Below are positions 14,321 through 22,481 of a stretch of DNA of 42,664 nt, in pieces. The notes below the pieces were generated by a model. That model saw only the letters and a list, made by a program, of their open reading frames with translations. It ran no database searches and had not been told where the DNA came from. Source of the DNA: Meiothermus cerbereus DSM 11376 (lineage in GTDB: Bacteria; Deinococcota; Deinococci; Deinococcales; Thermaceae); the NCBI RefSeq assembly GCF_000620065.1, contig NZ_JHVI01000027.1:1-42664 (forward strand). The letters run 5' to 3'. Position 1 is the stretch's first letter. Each line of letters opens with the position of its first letter. The position numbers and the translations under genes were made by a program.

Positions 14321-16048
14321 ATGAGCGTAGAACTCTGGACCTGGATCATAGTGCTCCTGACTTTCGGCTTGTATGTAGGCATTGGAATCTGGGCTCGGGT
14401 GCGCGAAACCGAAGGCTTTTACGTGGCAGGTCGCGGCGTGCCCCCCATCGCCAACGGTATGGCTACCGCCGCCGATTGGATGAGTGCGGCCAGCTTTATC
14501 TCGATGGCCGGCCTGATCTCCACCCTGGGCTACGACGGCACCATCTACCTGATGGGCTGGACTGGCGGCTATGTGCTGCTGGCCTTGTTGCTGGCCCCCT
14601 ACCTGCGCAAGTTTGGCAAGTTTACCGTACCGGACTTCGTAGGTGACCGCTACTACTCCCAGACGGCGCGGGTGGTGGCGGTGATTGCAGCGGTGTTCGT
14701 CTCGTTTGTGTACGTCATCCCCCAGCTGGTCGGGGTGGGTACAGTCTTCGCTCGCTACCTGGGTGTGCCCAGCGTTACTGGTCTGTGGATTGGGGTAGCG
14801 GTAACGGCTATGTTCGCGGTGATTGGGGGCATGAAAGGCATTACCTGGACCCAGGCCGCACAGTATACGGTTCTGATCATCGCCTACTTGATCCCGGCTT
14901 TTGCCATCTCCAGCATCCTCACCGGTAACCCTATCCCCCAGCTGGCCCTCACCTTTAGCGATATCACCACCCGCCTCAATCAGCTACAGGTAGATTTGGG
15001 CTTTACCCAGTACACCCAGCCGTTCCAGCGCTTCGACATGCTGAACATATTCTTGATTACAGCATGTCTGATGTTTGGTACGGCTGGTTTGCCCCACGTG
15101 ATCATCCGCTTCTACACCGTACCCACGGTCAAGGACGCACGCGCCTCTGCCGGTTGGGCGTTGCTCTTCATCGCTCTGCTCTACACCACCGCACCGGCCA
15201 TCTCGGTCTTTGCCCGCTACAACCTGATCAACACCTTGCACGGCAAAACCTTCGAAGAAGTGCGACAGATTGACTGGGTGGCCAAGTGGGAGAAAACCGG
15301 CCTGCTGCGCTTTGTAGACAAGGATAACAACGGCACCATTACCATTGCCAAGGGCAACGCCTTCAAGTTCATCCCGGGCACCACCCGCCCCGATGTCAAC
15401 AACCCCGACACCACCAGCGCCAACGAGGTGTTCATCAACAACGACATCATCGTGCTCTCCACCCCCGAGGTTGCCAAGCTAGCCCCCTTCATCATCGCCC
15501 TGGTGGCAGCGGGCGGTCTGGCCGCGGCCCTCTCTACGGCCTCCGGCCTGCTGATCGTAATCTCCTCGGCGCTCTCGCACGACCTGTACTACCGGATCAT
15601 CAACCCACGGGCCACTGAGGGGCAGCGGCTGCTGGTAGCCCGTGTAGGCATTTTGCTGGCAGTGCTCATCGCAGGTTATTTTGGGCAAAACCCGCCCGGA
15701 TTTATTGCCCAGTTGGTCGCTTTTGCCTTCGGGCTAGCAGCCAGCAGTTTCTTCCCGGCCATTTTGCTGGGCATCTTCGATAAGCGCACCACCCGCGAGG
15801 GGGCCATCACTGGGATGGTGGTGGGGCTGGTCTTCACGGCGTTCTACATCATCGGGGTGAGCTACTTTGGCATGCCCCGCTGGTTCCTGGGTGTGAGCCC
15901 CGAGGGCATCGGCACGGTGGGGATGCTGCTCAACTTTGTGATTACCTATTTCGTTTCACGTATGACCCCCGAGCCGCCCAAAGAAGTACAGGAGCTGGTG
16001 GAGTCGGTGCGGATTCCGCGCGGTGCCAAGGACGCACACTACCACTGA
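14321..16048 (+). CDS. Sodium:solute symporter, VC_2705-type, probable acetate/short-carboxylate uptake
   Basis: This 575-residue member of the SSS family has about 13 membrane helices. Residues ~25-60 (FYVAGRGVPPIANGMATAADWMSAASFISMAG) contain the conserved family start, related to ActP acetate permeases. GGMKGITWTQAAQYTVLIIAYLIPA is another family block. A hydrophilic insertion at ~300-380 holds DKDNNGTITI (from Asp333), which has the Asp-x-Asp-x-Asn-Gly-x-Ile spacing of an EF-hand calcium loop. The ribosome site AGGAGGAG precedes the ATG, and a strong terminator follows. Sodium coupling is family knowledge, and acetate as cargo is inferred from the locus. Confidence 0.9.
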   Translation: MSVELWTWIIVLLTFGLYVGIGIWARVRETEGFYVAGRGVPPIANGMATAADWMSAASFISMAGLISTLGYDGTIYLMGWTGGYVLLALLLAPYLRKFGKFTVPDFVGDRYYSQTARVVAVIAAVFVSFVYVIPQLVGVGTVFARYLGVPSVTGLWIGVAVTAMFAVIGGMKGITWTQAAQYTVLIIAYLIPAFAISSILTGNPIPQLALTFSDITTRLNQLQVDLGFTQYTQPFQRFDMLNIFLITACLMFGTAGLPHVIIRFYTVPTVKDARASAGWALLFIALLYTTAPAISVFARYNLINTLHGKTFEEVRQIDWVAKWEKTGLLRFVDKDNNGTITIAKGNAFKFIPGTTRPDVNNPDTTSANEVFINNDIIVLSTPEVAKLAPFIIALVAAGGLAAALSTASGLLIVISSALSHDLYYRIINPRATEGQRLLVARVGILLAVLIAGYFGQNPPGFIAQLVAFAFGLAASSFFPAILLGIFDKRTTREGAITGMVVGLVFTAFYIIGVSYFGMPRWFLGVSPEGIGTVGMLLNFVITYFVSRMTPEPPKEVQELVESVRIPRGAKDAHYH

Positions 16049-16059
16049 TCCAAATCCTT

Positions 16060-16090
16060 GGGGTGGGCAGAAGCCCACCCCCCTTTTTTT
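16060..16090 (+). terminator. Symporter operon terminator
   Basis: GGGGTGGGC (16060-16068) pairs perfectly with GCCCACCCC (16073-16081) around AGAA, then CC and seven T (16084-16090). This is a textbook intrinsic terminator. Confidence 0.93.
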
Positions 16091-16093
16091 CGG

Positions 16094-16099
16094 TAATAT
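16094..16099 (+). promoter_or_regulatory. -10 box for a leaderless transcript
   Basis: TAATAT lies 6 bases before ATG 16106 and just after the symporter terminator, so a new transcript probably starts at the ATG. No convincing -35 is seen. Confidence 0.5.
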
Positions 16100-16105
16100 C
16101 GTGTT

Positions 16106-16549
16106 ATGGCCACCAATAAAAACCTGGAACCAGTCAAAAAAAGCAATGTTTTTGTACCCGCCGATCTAAGCCTGCGCTTGCTGCGACTTCTGGTTGGAAT
16201 TTCCGCTTTCTTGTTTTTGTTTTATGCGCTGGGCCATTATCTGACCGGTTGGCCCTTTCCCACTCCTTTTGACCTGTTGCGAATCGCTACGGCGGTGGTG
16301 CTGGGAGGGCTCCTGGGACTCATTTTTTCCCGTTTCTGGCCCTTGCCGCCCAAACCTGGTTTTGAACGGATTTTTCGGGTCTTTTTCTTGTTGCTTCCGG
16401 CCTTGCTTTTTGGGTATGCCCTGCAGGTAATTTCAGGTGCCAACCAGGCTTTGAGCCTCATTTTGCCACTTTCGGCCTGGCTGGGCTCCGGTTTGATTAT
16501 TCGACTGCCAGACGAGGGGCAAAACTCCCCGGCAAAGTCGGCAAAATAG
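16106..16549 (+). CDS. Small integral membrane protein, unknown
   Basis: The 147-residue protein has about four hydrophobic helices (residues ~27-47, ~58-78, ~90-110 and ~113-130), joined by short loops such as SRFWPLPPKPGFERIFR. Both ends are hydrophilic. No family is recognised and no catalytic motif is visible. It is the first gene of a transcript that continues into the DUF294 gene four bases downstream. The position next to the acetate symporter suggests an accessory role in that system, but this is only context. Confidence 0.75.
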   Translation: MATNKNLEPVKKSNVFVPADLSLRLLRLLVGISAFLFLFYALGHYLTGWPFPTPFDLLRIATAVVLGGLLGLIFSRFWPLPPKPGFERIFRVFFLLLPALLFGYALQVISGANQALSLILPLSAWLGSGLIIRLPDEGQNSPAKSAK

Positions 16550-16553
16550 GCTT

Positions 16554-18359
16554 GTGAATCCGGTTGATTTTATTCGTGAGCATGCCCCCTTCCACCTGTT
16601 GCCCCCAGAAGCCCTGGGCCAGGTGGAGCGGGGTCTGGAGATAACCTTTTATCCCAAGGGCAGCAAGGTATTGGAGCGCAACGGCCCCAAAAGCCAGCAC
16701 CTGTACATGATTCGAAAGGGTCTGGCCCGTCTCGAGCGCGATGGTCAAGCTATGGTTCATCTGGAAGAGGGGGACATTTTTGGCTATCCCTCCCTCATCG
16801 CACAAGACACACCGGCCTTCGATGTGATTGCCGAGGAAGACCTGCTGGTCTACCGCTGGCCTGAAAAGGTCTTCCATCAGCTAATGGAGTATCGCCCGTT
16901 TGCCGAGTTTTTTACCAAGGGCCTGGCGGAGCGCTTGCGTCTGGTAACGCAGCGCGAGGGCCTCGAGCTGACCAGCATTGACCTCAGCCTGCCCGTGGGC
17001 GAGCTGGTAACCCGGCCGCCGGTATTTGTAGCGCGCAATGCCACGGTGCAAAAAGCCGCAGAAGTCATGCGTGAACACCAGATCAGCTCGGTGCTGGTCG
17101 AGGGCAGTCCAATGGGTATCCTGACCGACCGCGACCTACGCAACCGGGTGCTGGCCGTGGGGAAAGGCCCCGATACCCCTTTGCTTGAGGTGATGAGCGC
17201 CCCTGCCAAAACCCTGCCCGCCAGCACCCCCTTATTTGAAGCCCTCTCCTTTATGGTGGCCCAGGGCATTCACCACCTGCCAGTCGAGCAAGACGGACAA
17301 ATTTTGGGGGTGGTAACCGATACCGTATTCATGCGACAGCAGGCCAGAAGCCCCTTGCACCTACTACGGCGGCTCGAGCGCACCCGCAGCCTGGATGACC
17401 TGAAAGGCTATGCCCAAGAGCTGAGCGGCATCGCCGAGTCGCTGCTGGCGGGGGGCCTGGGGGCCAGCGAAATTGGCCGCAGTGTCAGCTCGCTCAACGA
17501 TCAGTTAATTCACATCTTGCTTCAGATGGCCGAAGAGCGCCTGGGTGCGCCCCCTACGCCTTACGCCTGGATTGTCTTCGGCTCCGAAGGGCGCATGGAA
17601 CAGGCCTTGCTCACCGACCAGGACAATGCCCTGGCCTATGCCGAGGAAAGCCCCGAAGCGAGGCGCTACTTTGCCGAGCTAGCCGAGTATGTGGTGGGCG
17701 GCCTGATTCAGGCTGGCTTTCCTCCCTGCCCTGGCGGTTATATGGCCACCCACTGGCACAAACCCATCTCCGAGTGGCAAAAACTCTTCCAGCACTGGGT
17801 CGAGACCCCCACCCCGCAGGAGTTGCTCGAGGCCCAGATTTTCTTCGATTTCCGCAATGTTCACGGCGAGCTTTCGCTAGAAGCCCTGGACAAAATAGTG
17901 GCTACCAGCGGTGAGCAGGGAATCTTTTTGGCGCACCTGGCCCGGGCTTCTTTGCAGTTTCGGCCCCCCATCGGTTTTCTCCGTCGAATTAAGGAAGAAG
18001 ACGGTGGCGTGGATATCAAGAAGGGGGGTATCGCCCCCATCGTCAGCCTGGCCCGGGTATACGCCCTGGAAGCAGGCAGCCTCGCCAAAGGAACCGTTGA
18101 GCGCCTAAGGGCCGCAGCCCACAAGAACAAGCTGAGCCAGGAAGGGGCCGAGACCCTCATTGAAGCCTTCGGTTTTCTGATGCGCTTAAGGCTGCGTCAG
18201 CAGCTCGCGAGCATACGGCAGGGACTTCCCCCTAGCAACAAGATTCAACTGGATAACCTTTCCTCGCTCGAACGCCGTCACCTCAAGGAAGCCTTTTTAC
18301 AGATCCGCCAAATGCAGGAGTCCATGAGCCTCCGCTTCCAAACAGACCGGCTGGGCTAG
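16554..18359 (+). CDS. cNMP-binding / CBS / DUF294 nucleotidyltransferase protein
   Basis: This 601-residue soluble signalling protein has four parts. Residues ~10-125 are a cyclic-nucleotide-binding fold (YPKGSKVLERNGPKSQHLYM). Residues ~150-265 are two CBS motifs, which usually bind adenine nucleotides (EHQISSVLVEG, GILTDRDLR, GIHHLPVEQDGQILGVVTD). Residues ~285-430 are a nucleotidyltransferase-like domain with the hallmark FGSEGRMEQALLTDQDNA (342-359), including the two Asp of the active site. Residues ~450-601 are the DUF294 C-terminal helical domain. The GTG at 16554 lies 4 bases after the previous stop with no Shine-Dalgarno, so translation is probably coupled. Similar proteins sit beside acetate permease genes in other bacteria, which supports control of acetate use; the substrate is unknown. 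Confidence 0.9.
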   Translation: MNPVDFIREHAPFHLLPPEALGQVERGLEITFYPKGSKVLERNGPKSQHLYMIRKGLARLERDGQAMVHLEEGDIFGYPSLIAQDTPAFDVIAEEDLLVYRWPEKVFHQLMEYRPFAEFFTKGLAERLRLVTQREGLELTSIDLSLPVGELVTRPPVFVARNATVQKAAEVMREHQISSVLVEGSPMGILTDRDLRNRVLAVGKGPDTPLLEVMSAPAKTLPASTPLFEALSFMVAQGIHHLPVEQDGQILGVVTDTVFMRQQARSPLHLLRRLERTRSLDDLKGYAQELSGIAESLLAGGLGASEIGRSVSSLNDQLIHILLQMAEERLGAPPTPYAWIVFGSEGRMEQALLTDQDNALAYAEESPEARRYFAELAEYVVGGLIQAGFPPCPGGYMATHWHKPISEWQKLFQHWVETPTPQELLEAQIFFDFRNVHGELSLEALDKIVATSGEQGIFLAHLARASLQFRPPIGFLRRIKEEDGGVDIKKGGIAPIVSLARVYALEAGSLAKGTVERLRAAAHKNKLSQEGAETLIEAFGFLMRLRLRQQLASIRQGLPPSNKIQLDNLSSLERRHLKEAFLQIRQMQESMSLRFQTDRLG

Positions 18360-18385
18360 TAGCGCCAGCACCTGACAACCCCTCT

Positions 18386-18991
18386 ATGAACCTGTGGCCT
18401 TTTCGCAAAAGCCCCCCTTGGAACGAGGTTCACTACTGGGCTTTGGACCTGGAAACCAGCGGGCTGAACCCTTCTGATCAGATTCTATCGGTGGGGATGG
18501 TTCCCATCCGAAACGGGGTTATCGAGTTCGGTGCACACTTTTATAGCCTGGTGAGGCCAGCACACCCCGAGGCCCTTTCGACCGAGGGTATCAAGGCCCA
18601 TCACATCCTGCCCTGCGAGCTGGAGACTGCACCGCCCCTACCCGAAGTGCTTGAGGAAATACAACGACGCATCGGCCAGGACGTGCTGCTTTTGCACTTT
18701 AGCTCGGTAGATTTGGGGTTTCTGCGGCAAAGCTATAAGGCCCTGGGGCGACCCTGGATAAAACCCGTGGTGGTGGACACCGCAGTGCTGCTGACCAGAC
18801 TGAGCGAACGACGGCGGCGGCTCGAGCCCCACAGCAAGCCCTATCCCAGTGGGCTGGGAGCGGCCCGGGCCCTGTTCGGCCTGCCCCCCCACCTCGAGCA
18901 CCATGCCCTGTGGGACGCCCTGGCAACAGCCGAGCTGTTTCTGATGCTGCGGCACCAACTACAAGCACAAACCCTGCGCCAGCTCGTATGA
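18386..18991 (+). CDS. DnaQ-like 3'-5' exonuclease (DEDDh)
   Basis: The 201-residue protein matches the epsilon-subunit exonuclease family. The first metal ligands are in WALDLETSGLNPSDQILSVG (Asp21, Glu23). A GIKAHHI block at ~72-78 and LHFSSVDLGFL around the second Asp follow. The final His/Asp pair is in EHHALWDALATAELFL. It is the last gene after the cNMP/CBS/DUF294 gene, a pairing also known near acetate permeases elsewhere. No polymerase-interaction tail is obvious, so it is more likely a stand-alone nuclease than replicative epsilon. Its stop codon TGA is the first part of repeat A1, so the repeat may have replaced the original C-terminus. Confidence 0.85.
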   Translation: MNLWPFRKSPPWNEVHYWALDLETSGLNPSDQILSVGMVPIRNGVIEFGAHFYSLVRPAHPEALSTEGIKAHHILPCELETAPPLPEVLEEIQRRIGQDVLLLHFSSVDLGFLRQSYKALGRPWIKPVVVDTAVLLTRLSERRRRLEPHSKPYPSGLGAARALFGLPPHLEHHALWDALATAELFLMLRHQLQAQTLRQLV

Positions 18992-19107
18992 ACCCCGCCT
19001 GAATCGTTCCGCTAGGGATTGTTGGAGCACCATTGTATTTCAGGCTGTTGCTACACGCGCTTCAGGCGGGAGCCCCAGAAAAAGAACAAATCGAAGACAT
19101 CCCTTAT
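18987..19107 (+). repeat. Interspersed repeat family A, copy 1
   Basis: A ~120-base element starts TATGAACCCCGCCTGAATCG and ends near AGACATCCCTTAT. Internal arms CCCGCCTGAA and TTCAGGCGGG (19061-19070) form an inverted repeat, and a conserved tail reads CCCCAGAAAAAGAACAAATC. Other copies are at 25921-26036 (reverse), 35061-35181 and 39472-39594. The first bases provide the stop codon of the exonuclease gene. The stretch 19108-19178 holds nothing recognisable. Confidence 0.88.
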
Positions 19108-19178
19108 CACCTGATTTTCCGAAAAGCCTGAGCCAAACGACCAAAATTGGGCCAGCGGAAACCGCACTCTGCAAAACC

Positions 19179-20201
19179 CTACAGCACATCGCGGGTGGTG
19201 CCTCGAGTTCGGTAGTTAATCCAGCTTTTCCTCAGGCGCAAAGCCTTTTTAACAGGCCCATAAAGGGGCGACAGGGCCACATCATAGGACGGGAATCGCA
19301 CCCGCTGCCCACCAAAACCTTCTTTGAAGGCGTCGATGCCAGCGGCATGGCTGCCTTCGGTCTGGCGTGGCACACCCCATAAGTCGTAGATGCGGTAACC
19401 CTTCTCGATGCCCCACTGCATGGCTCCCCAGTGCATGCCATTGGGGGCCTTGGCGTTGGAGTTCTCGCGGCTGCTTCCGCCATAGAGGTAGTCCACCTTT
19501 CCCGCAAAGGCCACAAACAAGCCGGCTGCCAGGGCCCTGCCCTGCAAGCGGGCGATGGAAATAAAAGCCTCTCCCAGAGGCTGGTTCATCTCGCGCAAAA
19601 CGGTCTGATAGTAGACTTTGGCATGTTGCAGGAGCCTGGCCCGGCGGTTGGTCTCCTCGAACAACTGCCAGAACTCCTCGAAGGCCTCCATGCCCTCGAT
19701 GCTGGTAACCACGCGCTTTTCGGCCAGCTTGGTGTTGCGCCGGTGCATGTTGTCCATCTGTGCCAGCAGGCCTTCGCGGCCCTGCCTCAGGTCAAGCCAG
19801 ATGGAGTATTCGGGTTGAATGGTCTCTTCGATGTGGGCCTGGGGGAACTCTTTAACTGGCTGGCTAGCAGGAATTCCAACTTCGGGCTCGAGCTTCAGAT
19901 ACACCGCCCCATTTGCTTTTTGCTTCAGGGCCTCGACCACCCTGGGCAGGTCGTCCAGCTCCCGCAGGGCCGGCCCACGGGGGGCATAAAGCATCGAGAG
20001 TGGCCCCCCCAACCGCCGCCGAAAAAGCTGGGCCGCTGCAATTAGCTGCTCACCATCAAATACCGCCCAGCGCTCCGGCTGCCAGCCCGAAAGTTTTTTG
20101 ACCTCACCCCAGCCCCACGACTGTAAAGCGCTGGCAATAGGCAACGATGACACCATCTGGTTCCAGATGGCAGCCTGGGAAATGGGTTCCAATCTCAACA
20201 C
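19179..20201 (-). CDS. FemAB-like aminoacyltransferase
   Basis: Fem proteins add amino acids from charged tRNA to the peptidoglycan cross-bridge at the cytoplasmic membrane face. The 340-residue length and two GNAT-like halves fit. Key stretches are LQSWGWGEVKKLSGWQPERWAVFDG in the first half, the linker MDNMHRRNTKLAEKRVV, and the C-terminal LAAGLFVAFAGKVDYLYGGSSRENSNAKAPNGMHWGAMQWGIEKGYRIYDLWGVP. That last block is the FemX/FemAB signature. The long coiled-coil insert of staphylococcal FemA is short or absent. The start is GTG (20199-20201), with CATAAT 8 bases upstream, so it is probably leaderless. Which residue it adds is unknown; Gly or Ala is usual in the phylum. Confidence 0.85.
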   Translation of the reverse strand: MLRLEPISQAAIWNQMVSSLPIASALQSWGWGEVKKLSGWQPERWAVFDGEQLIAAAQLFRRRLGGPLSMLYAPRGPALRELDDLPRVVEALKQKANGAVYLKLEPEVGIPASQPVKEFPQAHIEETIQPEYSIWLDLRQGREGLLAQMDNMHRRNTKLAEKRVVTSIEGMEAFEEFWQLFEETNRRARLLQHAKVYYQTVLREMNQPLGEAFISIARLQGRALAAGLFVAFAGKVDYLYGGSSRENSNAKAPNGMHWGAMQWGIEKGYRIYDLWGVPRQTEGSHAAGIDAFKEGFGGQRVRFPSYDVALSPLYGPVKKALRLRKSWINYRTRGTTRDVL

Positions 20202-20209
20202 AGGCTACC

Positions 20210-20215
20210 ATTATG
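20210..20215 (-). promoter_or_regulatory. -10 box of the FemAB-like gene
   Basis: CATAAT on the minus strand lies 8 bases before the GTG start, as expected of a leaderless transcript. Confidence 0.45.
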
Positions 20216-20331
20216 CCCCACAAAAGGGGCGGATGGACAACGGTCGTGTTTTCTGCCGCAGCAGCTCTGATATAGCCCACCCCGGAGCGCTCCGTTTCCA
20301 CCACACCCTTTATGTGGGGTCGGGAAAAACC

Positions 20332-20337
20332 TATACT
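20332..20337 (+). promoter_or_regulatory. -10 box of pheA
   Basis: TATACT lies 10 bases before the pheA ATG, placing the transcription start within a few bases of the codon. No Shine-Dalgarno is present. Confidence 0.6.
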
Positions 20338-20347
20338 GGGCTAAGTT

Positions 20348-21190
20348 ATGCGTATTGCTTTCCAGGGAACCGAGGGTGCCTACAGCGAAGAAGCCTCGCT
20401 CAAAGCCTTCCCAAATGCCCAGACCATTGGCCTGCCCACCTTTCACCAGGTATTTTCGGCGGTATCCAATCACGAAGTAGACCTGGGGGTAGTTCCGGTA
20501 GAAAACACCACCGCCGGCATCATCAACCAGACCTACGATCTGCTGCTCGAGACCGACCTGCATGTGGTCGGCGAGCTGGTGCTGAAGGTCGAGCACTGCC
20601 TGCTGGCCCCGCCGGGAACCCGTCTGGAAGAGATTCGCAAGGTCAAGAGCCACCCCCAGGGCCTGGCCCAGTGCGACGGCTTTATTGCCCGCTACAAGCT
20701 CGAGGCCGAACCCGTCTACGACACCGCCGGAGCCGCCCGCGAGCTGGCCGAGCACCCCCAGCCCGGCCTGGCCGCCATTGCCAGCCGGCGCGCTGCCGAA
20801 CGCTACGGCCTGGCAGTGCTGGCCGAGGGCATTCAGGACTTTATTGGCAACTACACCCGCTTCTTTGTGCTTTCGCGGGAAGATATGCCCCGCCAGGAAG
20901 GCCCGTACAAAACCTCGGTGGTTTTTACCACCCGCCACCGACCGGGCGAGTTACTGGCGGCCTTACAGGCTTTTGCCGACCAGGGCATCAACCTGACCAA
21001 GCTCGAGTCACGTCCGCGCCGCGACCCCGACCGCCCTTTCTCCCCTATTTTCTATGCCGACTTCGAGGGCCACGCCGAAGACCCAGGGCCTTCCCAGGCT
21101 TTGCTAACCCTTTTGCGTCGGGCCTCGTTTGTCAAGGTGCTGGGCTCATACCCCGCCGTAACCAGCTGGGGCCTCCTCAAGGAGCCATAA
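20348..21190 (+). CDS. pheA: Prephenate dehydratase
   Basis: The enzyme converts prephenate to phenylpyruvate, the penultimate step of phenylalanine synthesis. It has 280 residues, the stand-alone form without chorismate mutase. The N-terminal GTEGAYSEEA (~7-16), VPVENTTAG and SHPQGLAQC blocks are family signatures. NYTRFFVL carries the Thr of the active site. The C-terminal ACT domain (~195-275) includes the phenylalanine-binding KLESRPRRD motif, so feedback inhibition by Phe is expected. The -10 box TATACT 10 bases upstream and the lack of a ribosome site indicate a leaderless mRNA. A stable hairpin follows the stop. Confidence 0.95.
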   Translation: MRIAFQGTEGAYSEEASLKAFPNAQTIGLPTFHQVFSAVSNHEVDLGVVPVENTTAGIINQTYDLLLETDLHVVGELVLKVEHCLLAPPGTRLEEIRKVKSHPQGLAQCDGFIARYKLEAEPVYDTAGAARELAEHPQPGLAAIASRRAAERYGLAVLAEGIQDFIGNYTRFFVLSREDMPRQEGPYKTSVVFTTRHRPGELLAALQAFADQGINLTKLESRPRRDPDRPFSPIFYADFEGHAEDPGPSQALLTLLRRASFVKVLGSYPAVTSWGLLKEP

Positions 21191-21192
21191 AA

Positions 21193-21217
21193 CAGGCGCC
21201 CCTCCTGTGGGCGCCTG
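21193..21217. terminator. Hairpin after pheA
   Basis: A perfect 9-bp stem, CAGGCGCCC (21193-21201) with GGGCGCCTG (21209-21217). On the plus strand an A run follows rather than T; on the minus strand TTTT follows. It may stop transcripts from both sides. Confidence 0.55.
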
Positions 21218-21302
21218 GCAAAAACAACTTGATTTTCACCTCCTACTGGGGCTGGCACTTGAGGAGCCGCAGGTTTCAGGTGGGGTTCATATGACTTGGG
21301 GC

Positions 21303-21404
21303 TAAGTTGCGCCAGGGTAGATTGGCAAAATCCGCGGAATGAGTCTATGCGTACCTGGCGCAATTCCTAAAGCGATCTTTCGGAACAGCATCTTGCATTT
21401 CAAC
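21303..21404 (+). repeat. Interspersed repeat family B, copy 1
   Basis: A ~100-base element contains a 10-bp inverted repeat, TTGCGCCAGG (21307-21316) with CCTGGCGCAA (21354-21363), and ends CATTTCAAC. The second copy is reversed at 39370-39471. Just upstream (21272-21297) TTTCAGGTGGGGTTCATATG is the reversed end of a family A element, the same A-B juxtaposition as at 39370-39594. Confidence 0.85.
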
Positions 21405-21415
21405 TATGCAGACAC

Positions 21416-21853
21416 TTAGCGGAAAGTAGCTCCAAGCAATACGCGCCCATACGGAGAACCGTTAAAGGGGAAAATGCTCTGGCCCCCAATAAACAGACCT
21501 GTATCGCGGTCGAGGGCAAACTCGAGCCCAGCGTCCAGGGTCAGGGCAAAGTTGGCATTGGGCAAGCGCAGGCCCAGGCCGCCGCCAAAGTAAGGCTTGA
21601 TGCCCCGTAGATCCCGGTCAAACTGGCCCAGGTCGGGCTTAAAAAGCACCTCACCCCCGATCAGGAAGGCGGGCCCCTGAAAAATCACATCGCCGTAGAT
21701 CAGGGCCACCAGGTCACGCTGAAGGTTGGCCTCGAGGCCAATCCCCAGGGCCGGCGAGGGCACCGAGATACGAAGCTGGAAAGACCTTTGGGCAAAGCCT
21801 GTAGAGGCAAACGCCAGCAACAACAAGGCTATCAGAACAGGTAAACGTTTCAT
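21416..21853 (-). CDS. Small exported beta-barrel-like protein
   Basis: From ATG 21853 the protein has 145 residues with a clear signal peptide (MKRLPVLIALLLLAFASTGFAQ). The mature part alternates hydrophobic and polar residues with many glycines and ends in an aromatic/basic strand (SPYGRVLLGATFR), like a small outer-membrane barrel. An upstream ATG would add 16 residues ahead of the signal peptide and is rejected; AGAGGTG lies close upstream of the chosen start. It resembles the protein at 40549-41007 in architecture. Specific function unknown. Confidence 0.7.
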   Translation of the reverse strand: MKRLPVLIALLLLAFASTGFAQRSFQLRISVPSPALGIGLEANLQRDLVALIYGDVIFQGPAFLIGGEVLFKPDLGQFDRDLRGIKPYFGGGLGLRLPNANFALTLDAGLEFALDRDTGLFIGGQSIFPFNGSPYGRVLLGATFR

Positions 21854-21962
21854 GACACACACCTCTGCTTTTGAGGTTTCAAACCTCATAGGCGATACCA
21901 TAGCCCAGCCTGGCCTAAATGACCAGTGGCCTAGCTCTCACGCTACGCTAAGGGCCTGCCCT

Positions 21963-21968
21963 TACAGT
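21963..21968 (+). promoter_or_regulatory. -10 box of the first skp gene
   Basis: TACAGT lies 9 bases before ATG 21978 and directly abuts an alternative ATG at 21969. This favours 21978 as the start of a leaderless mRNA. Confidence 0.5.
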
Positions 21969-21977
21969 ATGGCGCGT

Positions 21978-22469
21978 ATGAAGCGATTTTCACTGTTTGT
22001 GCCAATCCTGGCCGGATTACTCTTAAGCAGCCTGCTGGTGGCACAAACCCAGCCCACAGCCAACAAAATTGGCTACCTCAACGCCAGGGCTGTGGTAGAA
22101 GCCCATCCCCAGTTTGCTAAGGTGAAGGAAATTCAAACCAAAGCCGAAGCGGAACTCAAGCCCCTTCGCGAGCAGTTACAGTCCCTGGACACCAAACTTC
22201 GTGCTGGCAACGCAACCGCCCAGGAACAGCAAGCCTACCGTACCGCGGCCCAGAACCTGGAAGCGGCAGGCCAGAAGTGGACCGAGCAGCAAAACGCCGT
22301 CCTACGGCCCATCACAGAGGATATTGACAAGGTTATTAGCAAGGTGGCCAAGGAGCAAGGTTTTGCTATTGTGTTGGATCAGGAGGTTGCCGCCAGCAGT
22401 GGCCTGGTTGTTTATGCCGCCCAGGAGCTCGATCTGACCCAGGCCATCGTGCGGGCCTTACCCAAATAA
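21978..22469 (+). CDS. Skp/OmpH family periplasmic chaperone, copy 1
   Basis: The 163-residue protein starts with a signal peptide (MKRFSLFVPILAGLLLSSLLVAQ) and then the family start KIGYLNARAVVEAHPQF. The central ~55-130 region is a long charged helical hairpin (KVKEIQTKAEAELKPLREQLQSLDTKL), as in the tentacles of Skp. The C-terminal VLDQEVAASSGLVVYAAQELDLT returns to the body strand. Starting at 21978 gives exactly the same length as the downstream paralogue; the ATG at 21969 adds three residues. Skp binds unfolded outer-membrane proteins in the periplasm. The gene is followed 12 bases later by copy 2. Confidence 0.88.
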   Translation: MKRFSLFVPILAGLLLSSLLVAQTQPTANKIGYLNARAVVEAHPQFAKVKEIQTKAEAELKPLREQLQSLDTKLRAGNATAQEQQAYRTAAQNLEAAGQKWTEQQNAVLRPITEDIDKVISKVAKEQGFAIVLDQEVAASSGLVVYAAQELDLTQAIVRALPK

Positions 22470-22481
22470 CGGAGAAAACAT

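Noticed and set aside
18987-19107. CRISPR array or direct-repeat locus
   Set aside because: The repeat copies are dispersed 3-15 kb apart, in both orientations, with no regular spacers. No CRISPR array is visible in the window.
20104-20938. Frames antisense to pheA and its upstream region
   Set aside because: Low-complexity shadows on the opposite strand of a clear pheA gene.
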